64,000 nucleotides of DNA from Smallanthus sonchifolius (lineage: Eukaryota; Streptophyta; Magnoliopsida; Asterales; Asteraceae), in the NCBI GenBank assembly GCA_023525975.1, contig CM042022.1:25407001-25471000 (forward strand), in the 5' to 3' direction. The position numbers and the translations under genes were made by a program. The notes beneath the pieces were generated by a model that did no database searches, was not told the origin of the DNA, and worked only from the letters and a program-made list of their open reading frames with translations. This document shows, one piece after another, positions 1-10,866 of this stretch (positions are counted from its first letter, which is position 1; each line of letters starts with the position of its first letter).

Positions 1-1110
1 ACAAAACTTGAGACTCTCATCCTCTCCGTGGCATTTCCTACGCAGAGGCTCTCCTTTTTGTATCTTTGCATGAAATCTTTGAGGGGTTCATCATCCTTCT
101 CTCTGATGTAGTGGAGGGAGACAGGATCTTTGACACATTTTCGTTGTTACATAAAATTGGCCAGGAAGCTTTTGCTGAGGTCTTCAAAGTTGTAGACGCT
201 TCCTTCGAGGATATCATTGTACCAGACATGTGCTGCTCCTGTGAGGGTTTAGATGAACATTTGTACCACAATGGCAAGGACCATTATTCCACCTTGGCTA
301 CTTCTGAGAAAAGTTGTAGATGGTCATCTGGGTCTCCAGTTCCGTCATACATTTTTAGTCTTGGCGAGTAATTTGAATTCGGAGATCCTCTTTGTGAACT
401 TATCTGAGTCTCTAGGTCTGTATGGCTTCAAGAGTTCATCCAGAAGGTCATCACTTTCGGTCTATAGGACTAAGCCGTCGTCTTATGTTTGTAGTACGTC
501 TCTCCCTACATCTCGTGATATAGGGTTGGAGAGTGCGGATGGTCCAACCTGGTAAGGAGAGGTTGTTGACATCCCTACGTTTTACCAAGGAAAATACAGA
601 GTGTACGGGAGATATGGGATGTTCTGCGCAGCGAGGAGTTAGCCCATTGGGAGTTGGGATACTGTCTGGGTCGGTCCCTGCTGGATCGGGACGAAGGTGT
701 TCTCTGGGGTTGTCAAGGTCGGACTTTGTGACACAATTCCCATGATTGGTGTGGATATGGACCCGGGGGCCGCTCCCAGCTGCTCGGGGGCCGTCGGTTG
801 GGTGTGGAGATGTTTAGCTTCTGAATCTGCAACCTTATCTGTTCGGATGGGGCGCTGCCAGAGGCGCCACCTGCTTCCTCCTCACAAGAGAGTCTTACCG
901 CCACCCCCTTCATTATTTTTCTTCGGATGTGGTCATTCAACAGTTGTTGCAGCTTGGGGAAATGTTCCTTGACCCCTTCGGGTGTGACTTCCATCATGTC
1001 CGGTATTTCTACCACATCCTCCAGAGAGTTTGTCTGAGGTACTTCTTCCAGAACCGGCTGGTCTTCACCCGGAATTTCCCTTCTCTTAATGAAAAACAAC
1101 AAAAACAACG
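1..1110 (-). pseudogene. Tat-like Ty3 gag, 5' fragment, truncated by window edge
   Basis: Capsid-type Gag of a Ty3 retrotransposon read on the minus strand; it would package the element's RNA in cytoplasmic particles. The frames at 38-277 and 713-1108 are two pieces of one protein. They match, segment by segment, the better preserved plus-strand gag at 30631-31957, including the shared stretch GTGDPDDHLQLFS (near 320-350) and the N-terminal EHFPKLQQLL block (near 940-970). A stop after the AKVE stretch and frame changes break it, and the downstream part lies beyond position 1. The order LTR, primer site, gag fits a minus-strand element. The Tat assignment rests on Gag resemblance. Confidence 0.8.
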
Positions 1111-1158
1111 AGTAAATTCAAGGATGAGACACTCTTCAAGTGACTACATCGAAGCATG

Positions 1159-1175
1159 CCCCATAGTGGGCGCCA
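1159..1175 (-). other. Primer binding site of the first Tat-like element
   Basis: On the minus strand the LTR ends in ACA, then AG, then TGGCGCCCACTATGGGG. A TGGCGCC start is common in plant Ty3 primer sites and pairs with a tRNA 3' end of type GGCGCCA (tRNA-Asp in many Athila/Tat elements). Only the first 7-8 bases fit the usual tRNA-Asp site, so the exact primer is uncertain. Confidence 0.65.
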
Positions 1176-1177
1176 CT

Positions 1178-1871
1178 TGTTACTACAACGATTATGCGAT
1201 AGGGACTAAGTATGCTTTATTAATATAATAACTCACTTATCCTTGGAAGTTCCAAGGTTAAGTGGTATGGTTATAGGATTAGATACAAGTGTGAGTAATG
1301 AGTGACTACAGGAAAGTAGCTGGTTACAAGGAGAAGTAAGCGAATACTAGGGAGAGTAGGCAGGAGAGGATAAAGTTATTGAGTGGGTTGAAGTCTTGAA
1401 TCCGGTGTGTGTTTGAATGAAGCCCAAGGTTCATATTTATAGTGTCTTCAACGGGTTCCTCTTCTTCCTAGTTAGTCCCGTGACTTCTCTAGAAGAGGAA
1501 GTTCTTCAGGGGACTTTCTTCCTCTCAGAGTTCTCTCTCTTCTGAACATCATTATTCAGGAAATAAGTTGACTTCTTCCTCTGCAAACAGATACCGCTCC
1601 TTTTTGTCTTTCTTACTGGGTTAACGTCTCTTTTGCCTCATTCTTCAGGATTTGGTTTATGTGAACAAGAAGCACCTCGGTTATTGTGTTGTCGTATTAC
1701 TTGTTCACCGGGAGGAGAGGCCTTACAACGTCATCAAGTATTTAACTTTCGGATGTTGAGAATCCCTTGGCTCTGGCGGAGTCCTCTCTTTATGTAATCT
1801 TCAAGTATTTAACTCTTTTAATTAGTGGAGGGTAATGGAAGATGAATCCTCCTACGTCATCAAAACTATCA
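1178..1871 (-). repeat. 5' LTR of the first Tat-like element
   Basis: About 694 bp. It aligns in reverse orientation along its length with the LTR at 10180-10864. Shared landmarks are the GACGTAGGAGG start block, a stretch reading ATACGACAACACAATAACCG, and the same TATA region. The minus-strand 3' end abuts the primer binding site. The outer end (TGATAGTTTTG on the minus strand) is placed by comparison with the second copy and may be off by a few bases. Confidence 0.8.
1434..1442 (-). promoter_or_regulatory. TATA box in the Tat-like LTR
   Basis: Minus-strand CTATAAATA, preceded by GAAGACA exactly as in the other copy of this LTR at 10607. Conservation in two diverged copies supports it as the core promoter. 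Confidence 0.6.
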
Positions 1872-2251
1872 TAAAAACTCTTTAGTTGGATTAAGATTTC
1901 CATAATGACATTTAATAAAACTGTGAACTTAGATCAAGTGGTATACCACTCGTGAGCCCCTTCGTGAGGGTTGCTCACGGCGTGAAGGAGAAAGGCACAC
2001 CGCCCCCTTGATGGCGTGAAGGGGTGGGTGAGAGTGAATCGTGGGCTTTCTCACCGGAAGGAGAGGGCGAAACACATGTAACAGATCTTTTTTTTAAATG
2101 CTACCATTCAACGGTAACAAATTAAATAAAAAAAATTATTCTTTTTCTTAATTAAACCACTATAAATAACCCCTTTACCAAACATATTTTACACTAAAAA
2201 ATCTCACTTTCCACTCTATAAAAAATCTCACTTTCCTCTTTACACCAAATC

Positions 2252-3306
2252 ATGAATCCTGTCGAACCGATCATGTTTTGGCTTCATTACGCGTTGCAAC
2301 AAAACGCGTTTAACATTCGGTCTCCAACAAACCCCAACGCGTTCACCCACCCACAACCGTTCAGACAAAACCCGTTCGGATCTCCCGGGTATGTCCCAAA
2401 CATGCCAATTATGCCAAACATGCCTGTAGGATACTCACCTAATCCGGATTTTGTTCCAGAAATTCAAGAAGTACCAGAGGAAGAAGAAGAAGACGTTGAT
2501 GAAACGCAACCCGTGCGTAACAGGAGTAAAGGCAAAAAGAAAAATCCACAAACAAAAACAGTGTCACGGGTTAGAAAGAAGTGGGATTTGGAAGAAGAGT
2601 TAAATTTGACTAGCGCGTTTGTCGACGTCTAGGAGGATCCCGTTATTGGTATTTAAAATATACTTCTATTTAAATATTTTATTACTTCCTTATACAAATT
2701 AATATTAATTATATTTAATTTTTTTATTTTTTAGATAACGCTCAAAACAAAAGAAAGTTATGGAAACGTATTGGTTCAAAATTTGAAGCCTTAATAGGCA
2801 TACCCCACGAGTACCGAACTATGGATCAATTAAGTTCTAAATGGACTCATATAAACCGAAAGGTCTTAAAGTTCCACGTGATCTACCAAAAATGTGATAA
2901 GAGCCGAAAAAACGGTTGTAATGATACCGACATTTTGATGCAAGCAACATCCCGCTATTAAGACGATGGAGGAGGCCAAACTCCAATAGCGACTTGGGAA
3001 CTATTGAGGAAATCGCTTAAATGGAAAACATTGTACGTCAATCCAACCGGGGACGAATTGTCAAAGAAACGATCCTCGACTGACATTGATGCTAGTCCGA
3101 CCGCGTCTGACGGAAGATCTATGTATGATCTCAACCGAGATGCATTGGATGACGAGGACGACATACCACGTCCGATCGGAAAGAAAAAAAGCAAAGGCCC
3201 AAGCATTGGGCTCGGGATCCGGCTCGGTTCCCACTCACGTCGACATCGGCCAACAAATGGTCAAATAAATGCAAGAATTCAACGTGACAGAAATAGAGAA
3301 GTTTAA
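2252..3306 (+). pseudogene. Harbinger-type ORF1 (Myb/SANT-like, NAM-associated-like), decayed
   Basis: Harbinger ORF1 proteins bind element DNA and help bring the transposase to the nucleus. Exon 1 (2252 to about 2632) starts MNPVEPIMFW, is Pro/Asn/Phe-rich, then acidic (EVPEEEEEDVDE), then basic, and ends in a SANT-like start (RKKWDLEEELNLTSAF). An AT-rich intron of about 100 bp follows. The next exon gives KRIGSKFEALIGIPHEYR and a Trp-containing helix typical of the DNA-binding fold. A TAA stop follows TSRY near 2960. The reading then resumes with TPIATWELLRKSLKWKTL and a Ser/Asp-rich tail to 3306. In Asteraceae annotation such ORFs are often mislabelled as glutathione S-transferase T3-like. 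Confidence 0.7.
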
Positions 3307-3322
3307 TTGGAAGAGAGAAAAA

Positions 3323-3589
3323 GAAGAGATTGAAATTCTCGCCCTCAACCCTGATCATATCATCACCCCCGACGAGCCTTTCTCGAGAAGAAACAAAACG
3401 AGATCAAGTCAAAATATGAAATCGAGTAGTTTTGTTTATATTTATTTTTAATTTAGAAGAGATTGAAATTCTCACCCTCAACCCTGATCATATCACCGTC
3501 CCCCGACGAGCGTTTCTTGAGAATAAACAAAACGAGATTAAGACAAAATATGGAATCGAGTAGTTTTGTTTATGTTTATTTTTAATTTA
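3323..3589 (+). repeat. Two-copy tandem duplication, about 133 bp per unit
   Basis: The unit starting GAAGAGATTGAAATTCTC at 3323 recurs at 3456 and runs to about 3589 with scattered substitutions and a short indel. It covers the 3' end of ORF1 (including CCCGACGAGC) and the following TTTTGTTTATATTTATT tail, so the end of the gene has been duplicated inside the Harbinger-like element. Confidence 0.8.
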
Positions 3590-3826
3590 TGTAACTTTTT
3601 GAATTTTTATTTATTTCTTTTTTAATATAATTTTAATTACCAATATTATTTAAACAAAAATTAATAAAAAAAATGTATTTAATGCTCACACCACCCTTAC
3701 TCACTTGGATATTTTCCTTGCCAAATGTGGTTGATGAGAGAGTTGATGAAGATGACGTGACGTCACATGTCAACCATTTTATCACTCACTAAACACTCAC
3801 TCAATAAAGTATATCACATGCTCTTA

Positions 3827-4230
3827 GTCCGAGGTGTTATTATTTTGATATTAGAGTTTAGGTTCTCTCCTATATACTCTCCTATATAAAACTTAAAATA
3901 AATAAGACGTCGGAGGAATTAGGTAAAATTTAGGCTAGTTGCTTTTACTATTAATTAGGGTTTAGTGAGCCTATGTTTGAACTATATTAGTTCATTTGTC
4001 AGCATTATGTTACACATCTCGATATATTTGTAATAAACATAGCAAAGTTGTTAAGATGTGAGATAAGTGGACAACTGTGATTCTTTTATAAGGTAAATTG
4101 AAGATTATCCTTGATAGTATAATGATGTTCAGTTACATTAATATACTTCCTATTGTATTGATTCTAGGCCCCTAAACACTCTGATATGATTTTGTCATAT
4201 AGTACTTGTATTTTTCATGTATGATATCAA
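3827..4230. other. AT-rich spacer between the two Harbinger-like elements
   Basis: I see no ORF, repeat or known element signature. It may be part of an older host sequence. Confidence 0.5.
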
Positions 4231-4233
4231 TAA

Positions 4234-5067
4234 GGCCAAGGGGAGTACCCGTAGAAATGGCTCCGTGGCTGAGCTGGACCTCGTGAGTGCCGTGGAACAC
4301 CACGCCCACCTGACATGGACCACGGCGTGGAAGAGTCACCGTGAAGATATCCATGAGCGTGGATGTGAGGAGGAAAGAGCCGTTGGTGAGTTGGTGAGGA
4401 GGAAAGAGCCGTTGAGTGGGGTGGGGCCCATTCAACGGTAACTTTTGTTTTTTTAATTTAATTTTTAACTATTAATAACCATTATTTTTATAGAAACCCT
4501 ACACAACCAAACTACAATTATTTGTTCTCATCACATTTTTTAGCAGAAATATGGACTCGAACCATCCCAGTTAACGGAACAACCCCAACTAATCGAACAT
4601 CAATCCGTTTTGGATACCTCCGCCGCCTACCGCTCAATACTTTCAAGGCGGCGCCCCACAATTCCGTTTTTGGAACTACCAACTACAACAACCCGTCTCT
4701 CCTTTTTTTCCCACAACAACCTCCACCATCTCCATCACCCTTTCCACAACAAGACTACGTTCCTCTATTCGAGAATGAAACCGAAGTCATTCCTGAAACC
4801 CAAACCGAACCCGATGTCGTTTTTAAATGTAATGTTTTTTAGTTTTTTTATGTAATGTTTTTTAAATTTTTTAAATGTATTGTTTTTTATTTTTAATTTA
4901 TTTAAATTGTTATATAAAATTAATTAAATTAGAAAATGATGTGACGGTATAGAGATTTGGAACCATTTCCCTCAAATGTTGAGGGGTGTGGAAAAGCTGT
5001 AAAGTCTGATGTGACGCTGACGTGGAGGGGTGTGAAGGTGTGGAAATTATGGGTAGTACCTTTAGCC
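4234..5067 (+). mobile_element. Short Harbinger-like deletion derivative
   Basis: Terminal inverted repeats GGCCAAGGGGAGTACCC (left) and GGCTAAAGGTACTACCC (read inward from the right) match at 13 of 17 positions. Both ends are flanked by TAA (4231-4233 and 5068-5070), the typical 3-bp duplication. The element is 834 bp and keeps only the start of an ORF1-type gene, so it is a non-autonomous relative of the element at 1932-3823. Confidence 0.75.
4551..4842 (+). pseudogene. Truncated, frameshifted ORF1 exon 1 of Harbinger type
   Basis: Starts MDSNHPS at 4551. The middle shifts frame, and the last part reads FPQQDYVPLFENETEVIPETQTEPD. This is the same Pro/Gln/Asn-rich then acidic pattern as the first exon at 2252-2632. 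No SANT-like part follows; the sequence runs into T-rich DNA and the 3' terminal repeat. Confidence 0.55.
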
Positions 5068-5070
5068 TAA

Positions 5071-5436
5071 GCTTTAAATTTATGTACTAATGTCTTATAT
5101 ATACTACTAATGTTTTAGAAAATCCGTAAGGGCTATTGGATTTATTTACGTTCACCAACACTAATTTATTCACATTTTTAACCAATTGAGAAGCAATCCC
5201 ATAAAAAGAAGAAATATATCTCGTGCAACTAATTTATTTTAGGATATAATCGGGAAATTCAAGGTTAAACTCTTTACGGTTACATTGGTTTTGTTATTCA
5301 CATAACTTAAATTGAGATTATATACCTAAGCTAGCCATGTTCACCAATAGGAATCATACTTGAGTTTCAAAGTTACATATCCATGACACTTCTATAATTA
5401 TTCGCCACCTAAGAATCATGACACACTTCAAAAGTG
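5071..5436. other. Spacer up to the copia element
   Basis: AT-rich with no ORF and no recognised repeat. The last five bases, AAGTG (5432-5436), are the left flank of copia element A and the candidate target duplication. The matching right flank was lost. Confidence 0.45.
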
Positions 5437-5847
5437 TGTAAAACTCACTATTAATTAATTGTGTGGTCTTTAATATCATTTATTAATTATTGATCAATGA
5501 CTTATTTACCCATATGATTTAATTGGTAATTATTCGATGGACGTAATTACCCTTACTATCATTAAATAGGGTTTCCCATTGAGTGTATAAGTAGAGATCA
5601 TTAGGTAGAGATTAAGGGTTGTTGAACACCATCACTAAGTCACGAATTCTCTCTAGAATTCGTAACTCTATCTACCTCTCTAAACTGTGAGACTCTTCTC
5701 ACCTAAACCATCATTGCGGTACATCCTAAACAGGAACCCGATCATCATTAATATCATGCCGTCTTCCCTCTCCATCCTTACTGGATTACCAGGTAATGTT
5801 TATGATTACTCTTGTTTTTCCCTTTCGTGTTAAAGAACTGATCAACA
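5437..5847 (+). repeat. 5' LTR of copia element A
   Basis: 411 bp, TGTAAAACTC...GATCAACA, followed by two bases and the primer site. The first 115 bp recur at 10062-10176 as the truncated 3' LTR. A TATA-like GTGTATAAGTAG lies at 5583-5594, a suitable place for the promoter. Confidence 0.85.
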
Positions 5848-5849
5848 TA

Positions 5850-5861
5850 TGGTATCAGAGC
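5850..5861 (+). other. Primer binding site, initiator tRNA-Met
   Basis: TGGTATCAGAGC, the canonical plant initiator-Met primer site, two bases after the LTR. Confidence 0.95.
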
Positions 5862-6116
5862 GTATGTTGATTAATCAGTTCTTTTTTCGTTCCCTAAAAC
5901 AAGAATGAATCGGAAAATCGGTTTTATGTAAGATTTCGGTTCTGGACTTACGTTTTCCAGATCTGATCTGTTTAACAGTTTCTAAAACCTGTTTTGATCC
6001 CTTATTTTGGATCAAATAAACTATTTTTATGTTATATTAAAGTTCTCAGATCTAAAACCTAAAGTTTTCGAAATAAAACATATCCCCAAATCTATCCATT
6101 ATTTTCGGAATCCATA

Positions 6117-6505
6117 AAGTTCTCGGATTCTATAAAGTTCACGGTTTTACACAAGTTCTCGGATTATTTTTCCCGAGAACCTTACTTTTCCCATGAACAT
6201 CAATTTTTTACAGTGAACATCAATTTTCCCGTGAACGTATTTCTTCTCGTGAACATACCCTTTCCCGTGAACATTAGTTTTCCCGTGAACATCAGTTTTT
6301 CCCGTGAACTTAACCTAAAACCCGAGAACTTACTATTTCCCGTGAACATCAAATGTTCTCGGCTCACCCAGGTTTTCTGCTAATTAGAAAGTTCACGGCT
6401 CATTGAATGTTCTCGGCTCACCTAAGTTCTCGGCTAATTATAAAGTTCTTGGCTCATGTCTAAAGTACTCGGCTACTTATGTTTTCAGCTCATCTCTAAA
6501 GTTCG
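6117..6505 (+). repeat. Array of short motifs in two orientations in the copia A leader
   Basis: The untranslated leader contains about 20 copies of one short motif. First come GTTCTCGG-type copies (6117-6162), then about eight CCCGTGAAC-type copies spaced roughly 15-25 bp (about 6190-6350), then GTTCTCGGCTCA-type copies (about 6355-6500). CCCGTGAAC and GTTCACGGG are reverse complements, so the last block is the middle block in inverted orientation. Confidence 0.75.
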
Positions 6506-7093
6506 ATCCGCACTAACAGGGGGTTTGCTATTAACTAATGCTTTTATAATTTTTGTGAAACCTTAAAATTTAGATGTTTTACAAACTTTTAACTTACTTG
6601 AATAACACCTAATAGTTTCACTTCTGCCCAAAGGTGATATGAAACATGTGTAAATTCATTCAAGTCTAATTAAGCATTGTCACTTAGTGTGTATCATTAA
6701 ATTACTAGATATTCATATGACATCCGCCTTAAATCCAAAAATGTTTCACTTCTGTCCAAAGATGATGTGTTGCATTTGTGTCCTGCAAACTTAAATTGTG
6801 TAATTTAAATGTCTCACTTCTGCCCAAATGTGATGTGTTACATTTAACTTGCATACCTTATTTGTTCCTAATGCTTAAATAATTGGTCATAGCCAAAGCG
6901 AAAGCTAGTTGTTTAAGTAGAACCTTAATTAGTTTATTATTTTGGTGTTATAATAGACTTTATCATAGATTCCTAAGTATAATGGTCCTTACTTTTTGCC
7001 TGCCTTAGTCTAGTACCCCATAAGTTCACTCTAAGTTCTTCTACTTAGTTATGTATCTTAATTTTCTCATCTAAATTCACTGCATCTCCCAAT

Positions 7094-7440
7094 ATGAGAA
7101 TTCAAACTCTTACCGGTTCTAACTTTCATTCTTGCAAAGATTCTCTAATGCTGAATCTCGCAATGCTGGATTTTGATTATGCACTAAGAGAGGCTGCACC
7201 ATCTGCTCTCACTGATAAGAGTACCGCTGATGACAAGATACTTCATGAGAAGTGGAATAGTTGCAATCGAATGTCTCTTATGCTCATAAAGTAATCCATC
7301 AGCATCGCCATCACTGGAGCAATTCCAGATTCAACTGATGCTAAGACTTATCTGGCTTCTGTGGAGGAAAAATTCAAAGGAACCTCTAAGGCGCATGCTA
7401 GCACGGCTCCTGGTCCATTTTATGAGTTTTGTAAAAGGCA
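7094..7440 (+). pseudogene. Copia A gag, N-terminal remnant
   Basis: Copia-type Gag of the UBN2 kind. It starts MRIQTLTGSNFHSCKDSLML at 7094 and contains the typical LDFDYALREAAP and EKWNSCNRMSLMLIK stretches. A TAA stop follows at 7292-7294, but the same frame continues with AITGAIPDSTDAKTYL and EEKFKGTSKAHAS. Near 7400 it jumps directly into integrase (GPFYEFCKRQGIVN). The rest of Gag, the zinc knuckle, the protease and the front of integrase are missing. Confidence 0.85.
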
Positions 7441-9740
7441 GGGGATCGTGAACTAGTACAATATGCCTGGTACTCTTCAACAGAACGGCGTTGCTGTGAG
7501 AAGGAATGGGACCCTAATAGACATGGTAAGGAGTGTGTTTACCCTTATTCCTCTGGACCGAGGCCTTAAAAGCAGTTGTTCATATACTCAATAGAGTTCC
7601 TTCAAAATCTGTCACTAAAACTCCTTATGAACTTTGGATAGGAAGGAAACCGAGTCTAAGATATATGAAAGTGTGGGGCTGTCTTACCGAAGCTAAACTT
7701 TATAATCCTTTCTTAAAGAAACTTGACATGAAAACGGTCACTTGTTACTTCATCATCCCGATCACTCAAAGGGTTATAGATTCTACTGTACTTCTCACGT
7801 CACTCGTATTGTAGAAACCAAGCGTGTTGAGCTCCTTGAGTTATTTAAGGTCAGTGGGAGCAGTGAAAATCCTTATCATGATTTGCAAGAAGTACAAGAA
7901 GCGAGAGGGAGAGATTCGTCGCTTACTTTACCTCCGATTACTCCTCTTGTACACGACGTTGCACCGCACGTCACTGCACCACCTCCTATACACACAAAAC
8001 TTAATGCTACTCCGTTTATACCTAAGAATGAAGACACATCAAATGACAGCCGTGAAGACAATGCCGAAGCCGATAATCTACTCAGGAGGTCGTCTAGGTC
8101 CAAAAGGCATACTAATTTTGGTGATTATGTTACCTTCCTGACTGAAGCTGAAATGGATGCCGAAAAGTTTATAGATCCTACTTCTTATCATGAAGCCATT
8201 AGCAGTGATCAGTCTTCTGAATGGAATAAAGCTATGATTGACGAGCTTGACTCCATGAAGAAAAACGATGTTTGGGATTTAGTCGAATTACCTAACGGTG
8301 TTAAAACCGTAGGATGTAAATGGGTTTTCAAAACTAAACTGGATCCGAATGGAAACATTGAACATTATAAAGCGAGATTAGTTGCAAAGGGTTTCACTCA
8401 GAAAGAAGGAATCGACTATAGGAGACTTTGTCTCCTGTTTCTCGAAATGATTCTTTAAAGATCGTGATGGCCCTAGTAGCTCACTTTAATCTTGAGCTAC
8501 ATCAGATGGACGTTAAAACCGCTTTCCTCAACGGCGACTTGAACGAAGACGTGTTCATGAAACAGCGTGAAGGCTTTAAACCTGAAGATCAAGAACATCT
8601 AGTCTGTAAGTTAAAGAAATCCATATACGGGTTGAAGCAAGCATCACGTCAGTGGTACCTAAAGTTTGATGAAACCATTAAGAAACAAGATTTCATTAAG
8701 AACCAAGTGGATCAATGCACCTACCTCAAGATGAGTGGGAGCAACTTTGCTATACTTGTCCTTTACGTAGATGACATTCTATTGGCAAGTAATAGTTTAG
8801 ACATGTTGCATGAGTCAAAGCTTTACTCTCGCGAAATTTCGACATGAAGAATATAGGAGAGGCTTCTTATGTTATTGGCATCGAAATACACCGAGATAGA
8901 GTCAATGGGATATTAGGTTTATATCTAAAGGCTTACATTTAGCGTGTCCTCACACGTTATAACATGCAACACTGCTCTCCTTCTGTAGCTCTAGTAGTTA
9001 AAGGAGATGTTTTTTGTTCATTCCAATGTCCCATAACAGAAGTGGAAAATGAGAATGATACCTTATGCCTCAGTGGTTGGAAGCCTTATGTATGCTCAAG
9101 TTTGTACTCGTCCAGATATCGCTTATATTGCTAAAATGCTAGGCCATTATCAGACTAATCCTGGTCTTGATCATTGAAAAGCAGCTAAGAAAGTGCTTTG
9201 ATATCTGAAAGGGACGAAAGACTATAAACTAACCTATACCAGAAGTGATAGTTTAGAAGTAGATGGTTATTTTGATTCTGATTTTGCTAAATGCAAAGAT
9301 GACAAGAAATCCACTTCGGGGTATATCTTTATGTTAGCGTCGGACCTACCTCATGGAAGAGTCATAAGCAACAGTTGACTACAACATCCACTATGATGGC
9401 AGAATACATCGATGTTTATAATGCAACCTGTCATGTCATGTTGCTTAAAAATATTATCACTAGACTCAAAGTAGTTAATTCCATATCTAGACCATTGAAA
9501 CTTTACTGTGATAACTCAACTACCGTTAGTTTCTCGAACAGTAATAGTTCGACTGTAGCTGGATTATATCTTGATACAAAGTACTTGTTCGTTCTTGAGC
9601 GAGTTGAGGAAAATAATATTTGTATTGAGTATATAAGTACTAAAGTTATGCTTTAGGATCCAATGACTAAAGGTCTCCCTCCTAAAGTATTCGAAGAACA
9701 TGTTTCAAAGATGGGCTTTTCTAAAGACCTTATTTTGTAG
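7441..9740 (+). pseudogene. Copia A pol remnant: integrase, reverse transcriptase, RNase H
   Basis: Integrase resumes at YNMPGTLQQNGVAVRRNGT; the expected AERR is changed to AVRR. The LNRVPSKSV and PYELWIGRKPSLRYMKVWGC blocks follow (7533-7690). The reverse transcriptase start (WNKAMIDELDSMKKNDVWDL, then CKWVFKTKLDPNG) shifts frame near 8430-8450. It continues in 8428-8847 with the fingers/palm motifs and an intact LYVDD active site at about 8764-8775. RNase H follows in pieces (MMAEYID, LYCDNSTTVSFSNS, ISTKVML, 9375-9656). The product would be cytoplasmic, but stops and frame changes rule out function. Confidence 0.9.
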
Positions 9741-10061
9741 CATAATGTACTTACTTACTTTTAATGAAACTTCCTCATTTATTTGAATTTGTTTGTCTCT
9801 TAATATGTCCATGCATGCCTAAAGACATATAGACAGTAATTATATAAATCAAAGTTAAAGGATTAATTGTCAATTTGATCCTAAGTTCACTTAAGTTTTA
9901 AATTTGGGATTGTAGTATGATTAATGGGGGTCTTGAGTTTAATATTAATTCAATGACTGTATTTCTTTGCTACAGTTTAGGTTTAGAACCAAAACGAGTG
10001 TTAACATCCGGCCAGACTTACTAATGCTCATCACAAATGATCACTCGACCAAGTGGGAGAA

Positions 10062-10176
10062 TGTAAGACTCACTATTAATTGTGTGGCCTTTATTATCAT
10101 TTATTAATTATTGATCAATGACTTATTTACCCCTATGATTTAATTGGTAATTATTCAATGGACGTAATTACCCTTA
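10062..10176 (+). repeat. Truncated 3' LTR of copia A with polypurine tract before it
   Basis: TGTAAGACTCACTATTAATT matches the start of the 5' LTR and is preceded by the purine tract AAGTGGGAGAA (10051-10061), the plus-strand priming site. The match stops at 10176, where the Tat-like LTR begins within a few bases. Confidence 0.85.
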
Positions 10177-10179
10177 AGG

Positions 10180-10864
10180 TGTTGTGACATTTATACTTGA
10201 TAACGTAGGAGGGTTCATCTCCCATTACCCTCCCCTAATCAAAATAATTAAAGACTTGAAAATTACGTCAGGAGAGGACTCCACCAGAGCAAGGATATCC
10301 TCAGCATTCCAAATTAACAGAAGGATAAGACCTCTCCTTCTGGTGTACAAATAATACGACAACACAATAACCGAGGAGCATCTTGCTTATGTAAATCAAT
10401 CTCGAAGAATGAGACAAAAGAGACGTTGACCAAGTAAGAAAGACAAAAAGGAACGGTAGCTGTCTGCAGAGGAAAAAGTCAACTTATTACCCGCTTAAGG
10501 ATGTTTAGGTAGGGAGAATACTGAGAAGGAGAAATTCCCCTAGGGAACTTCCTTTTCTAGAGAAGTCACGGGACTAACTAGAAAGAAGAGTAACCCGTTG
10601 AAGACACTATAAATACATACCTTGGGTTTCATTCTAAGACACATCAGATTCAAGGCTTCAACCCATATGATAACTTTATCCTCTTCTACTTACTCCTCCT
10701 TGTATTTGCTTACTTTTCCTTGTAATAGACTACCTTTCCTACATTCACTTGTTTGTATTCAATCTTGTATTTATACCACTTAGCCTTGGAACCCACCAAG
10801 GATAAGTGAGTCATTATATTAATAGAGCATACTTAATCCCTATCGTGTAATCGTTGTAGCAACA
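10180..10864 (+). repeat. 5' LTR of the plus-strand Tat-like element
   Basis: 685 bp beginning TGTTGTGACA and ending GTTGTAGCAACA, homologous to the inverted copy at 1178-1871. A conserved TATA box CTATAAATAC lies at 10607-10616. Two bases (AG) after the LTR, where TGGCGCC of the primer site should start, the sequence changes to the LTR of element C. The matching interior resumes at about 30584, so element C inserted at the LTR/primer-site boundary. Confidence 0.8.
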
Positions 10865-10866
10865 AG

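Larger units (their letters stand above)
1932..3823 (+). mobile_element. PIF/Harbinger-like DNA element, ORF1 only
   Basis: The ends form imperfect terminal inverted repeats: GATCAAGTGGTATAC at the left and GAGCATGTGATATAC read inward from the right, 12 of 15 matching. TTA lies directly outside both ends (1929-1931 and 3824-3826), the 3-bp target duplication expected of PIF/Harbinger. The 1.9-kb interior carries a Myb/SANT-like ORF1 and no DDE transposase ORF, so the element would depend on a transposase supplied elsewhere. A short block with CCATTCAACGGTAAC occurs near the left end and also in the neighbour at 4234-5067. Confidence 0.75.
5437..10176 (+). mobile_element. Ty1-copia element A, internally deleted, 3' LTR cut
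   Basis: Order: LTR (5437-5847), initiator tRNA-Met primer site (5850-5861), long leader with a motif array, gag remnant, integrase, reverse transcriptase, RNase H, polypurine tract, 3' LTR start at 10062. The 3' LTR matches the 5' LTR until CCCTTA at 10176 and then jumps into a Tat-like LTR, so a later insertion interrupted it. The coding part is broken by stops, a frameshift and a large deletion joining gag directly to integrase. Confidence 0.9.

Noticed and set aside
2252..3306. Host transcription factor gene with Myb/SANT domain
   Set aside because: It lies between terminal inverted repeats with a TTA duplication and is broken by a stop; best read as transposon ORF1.
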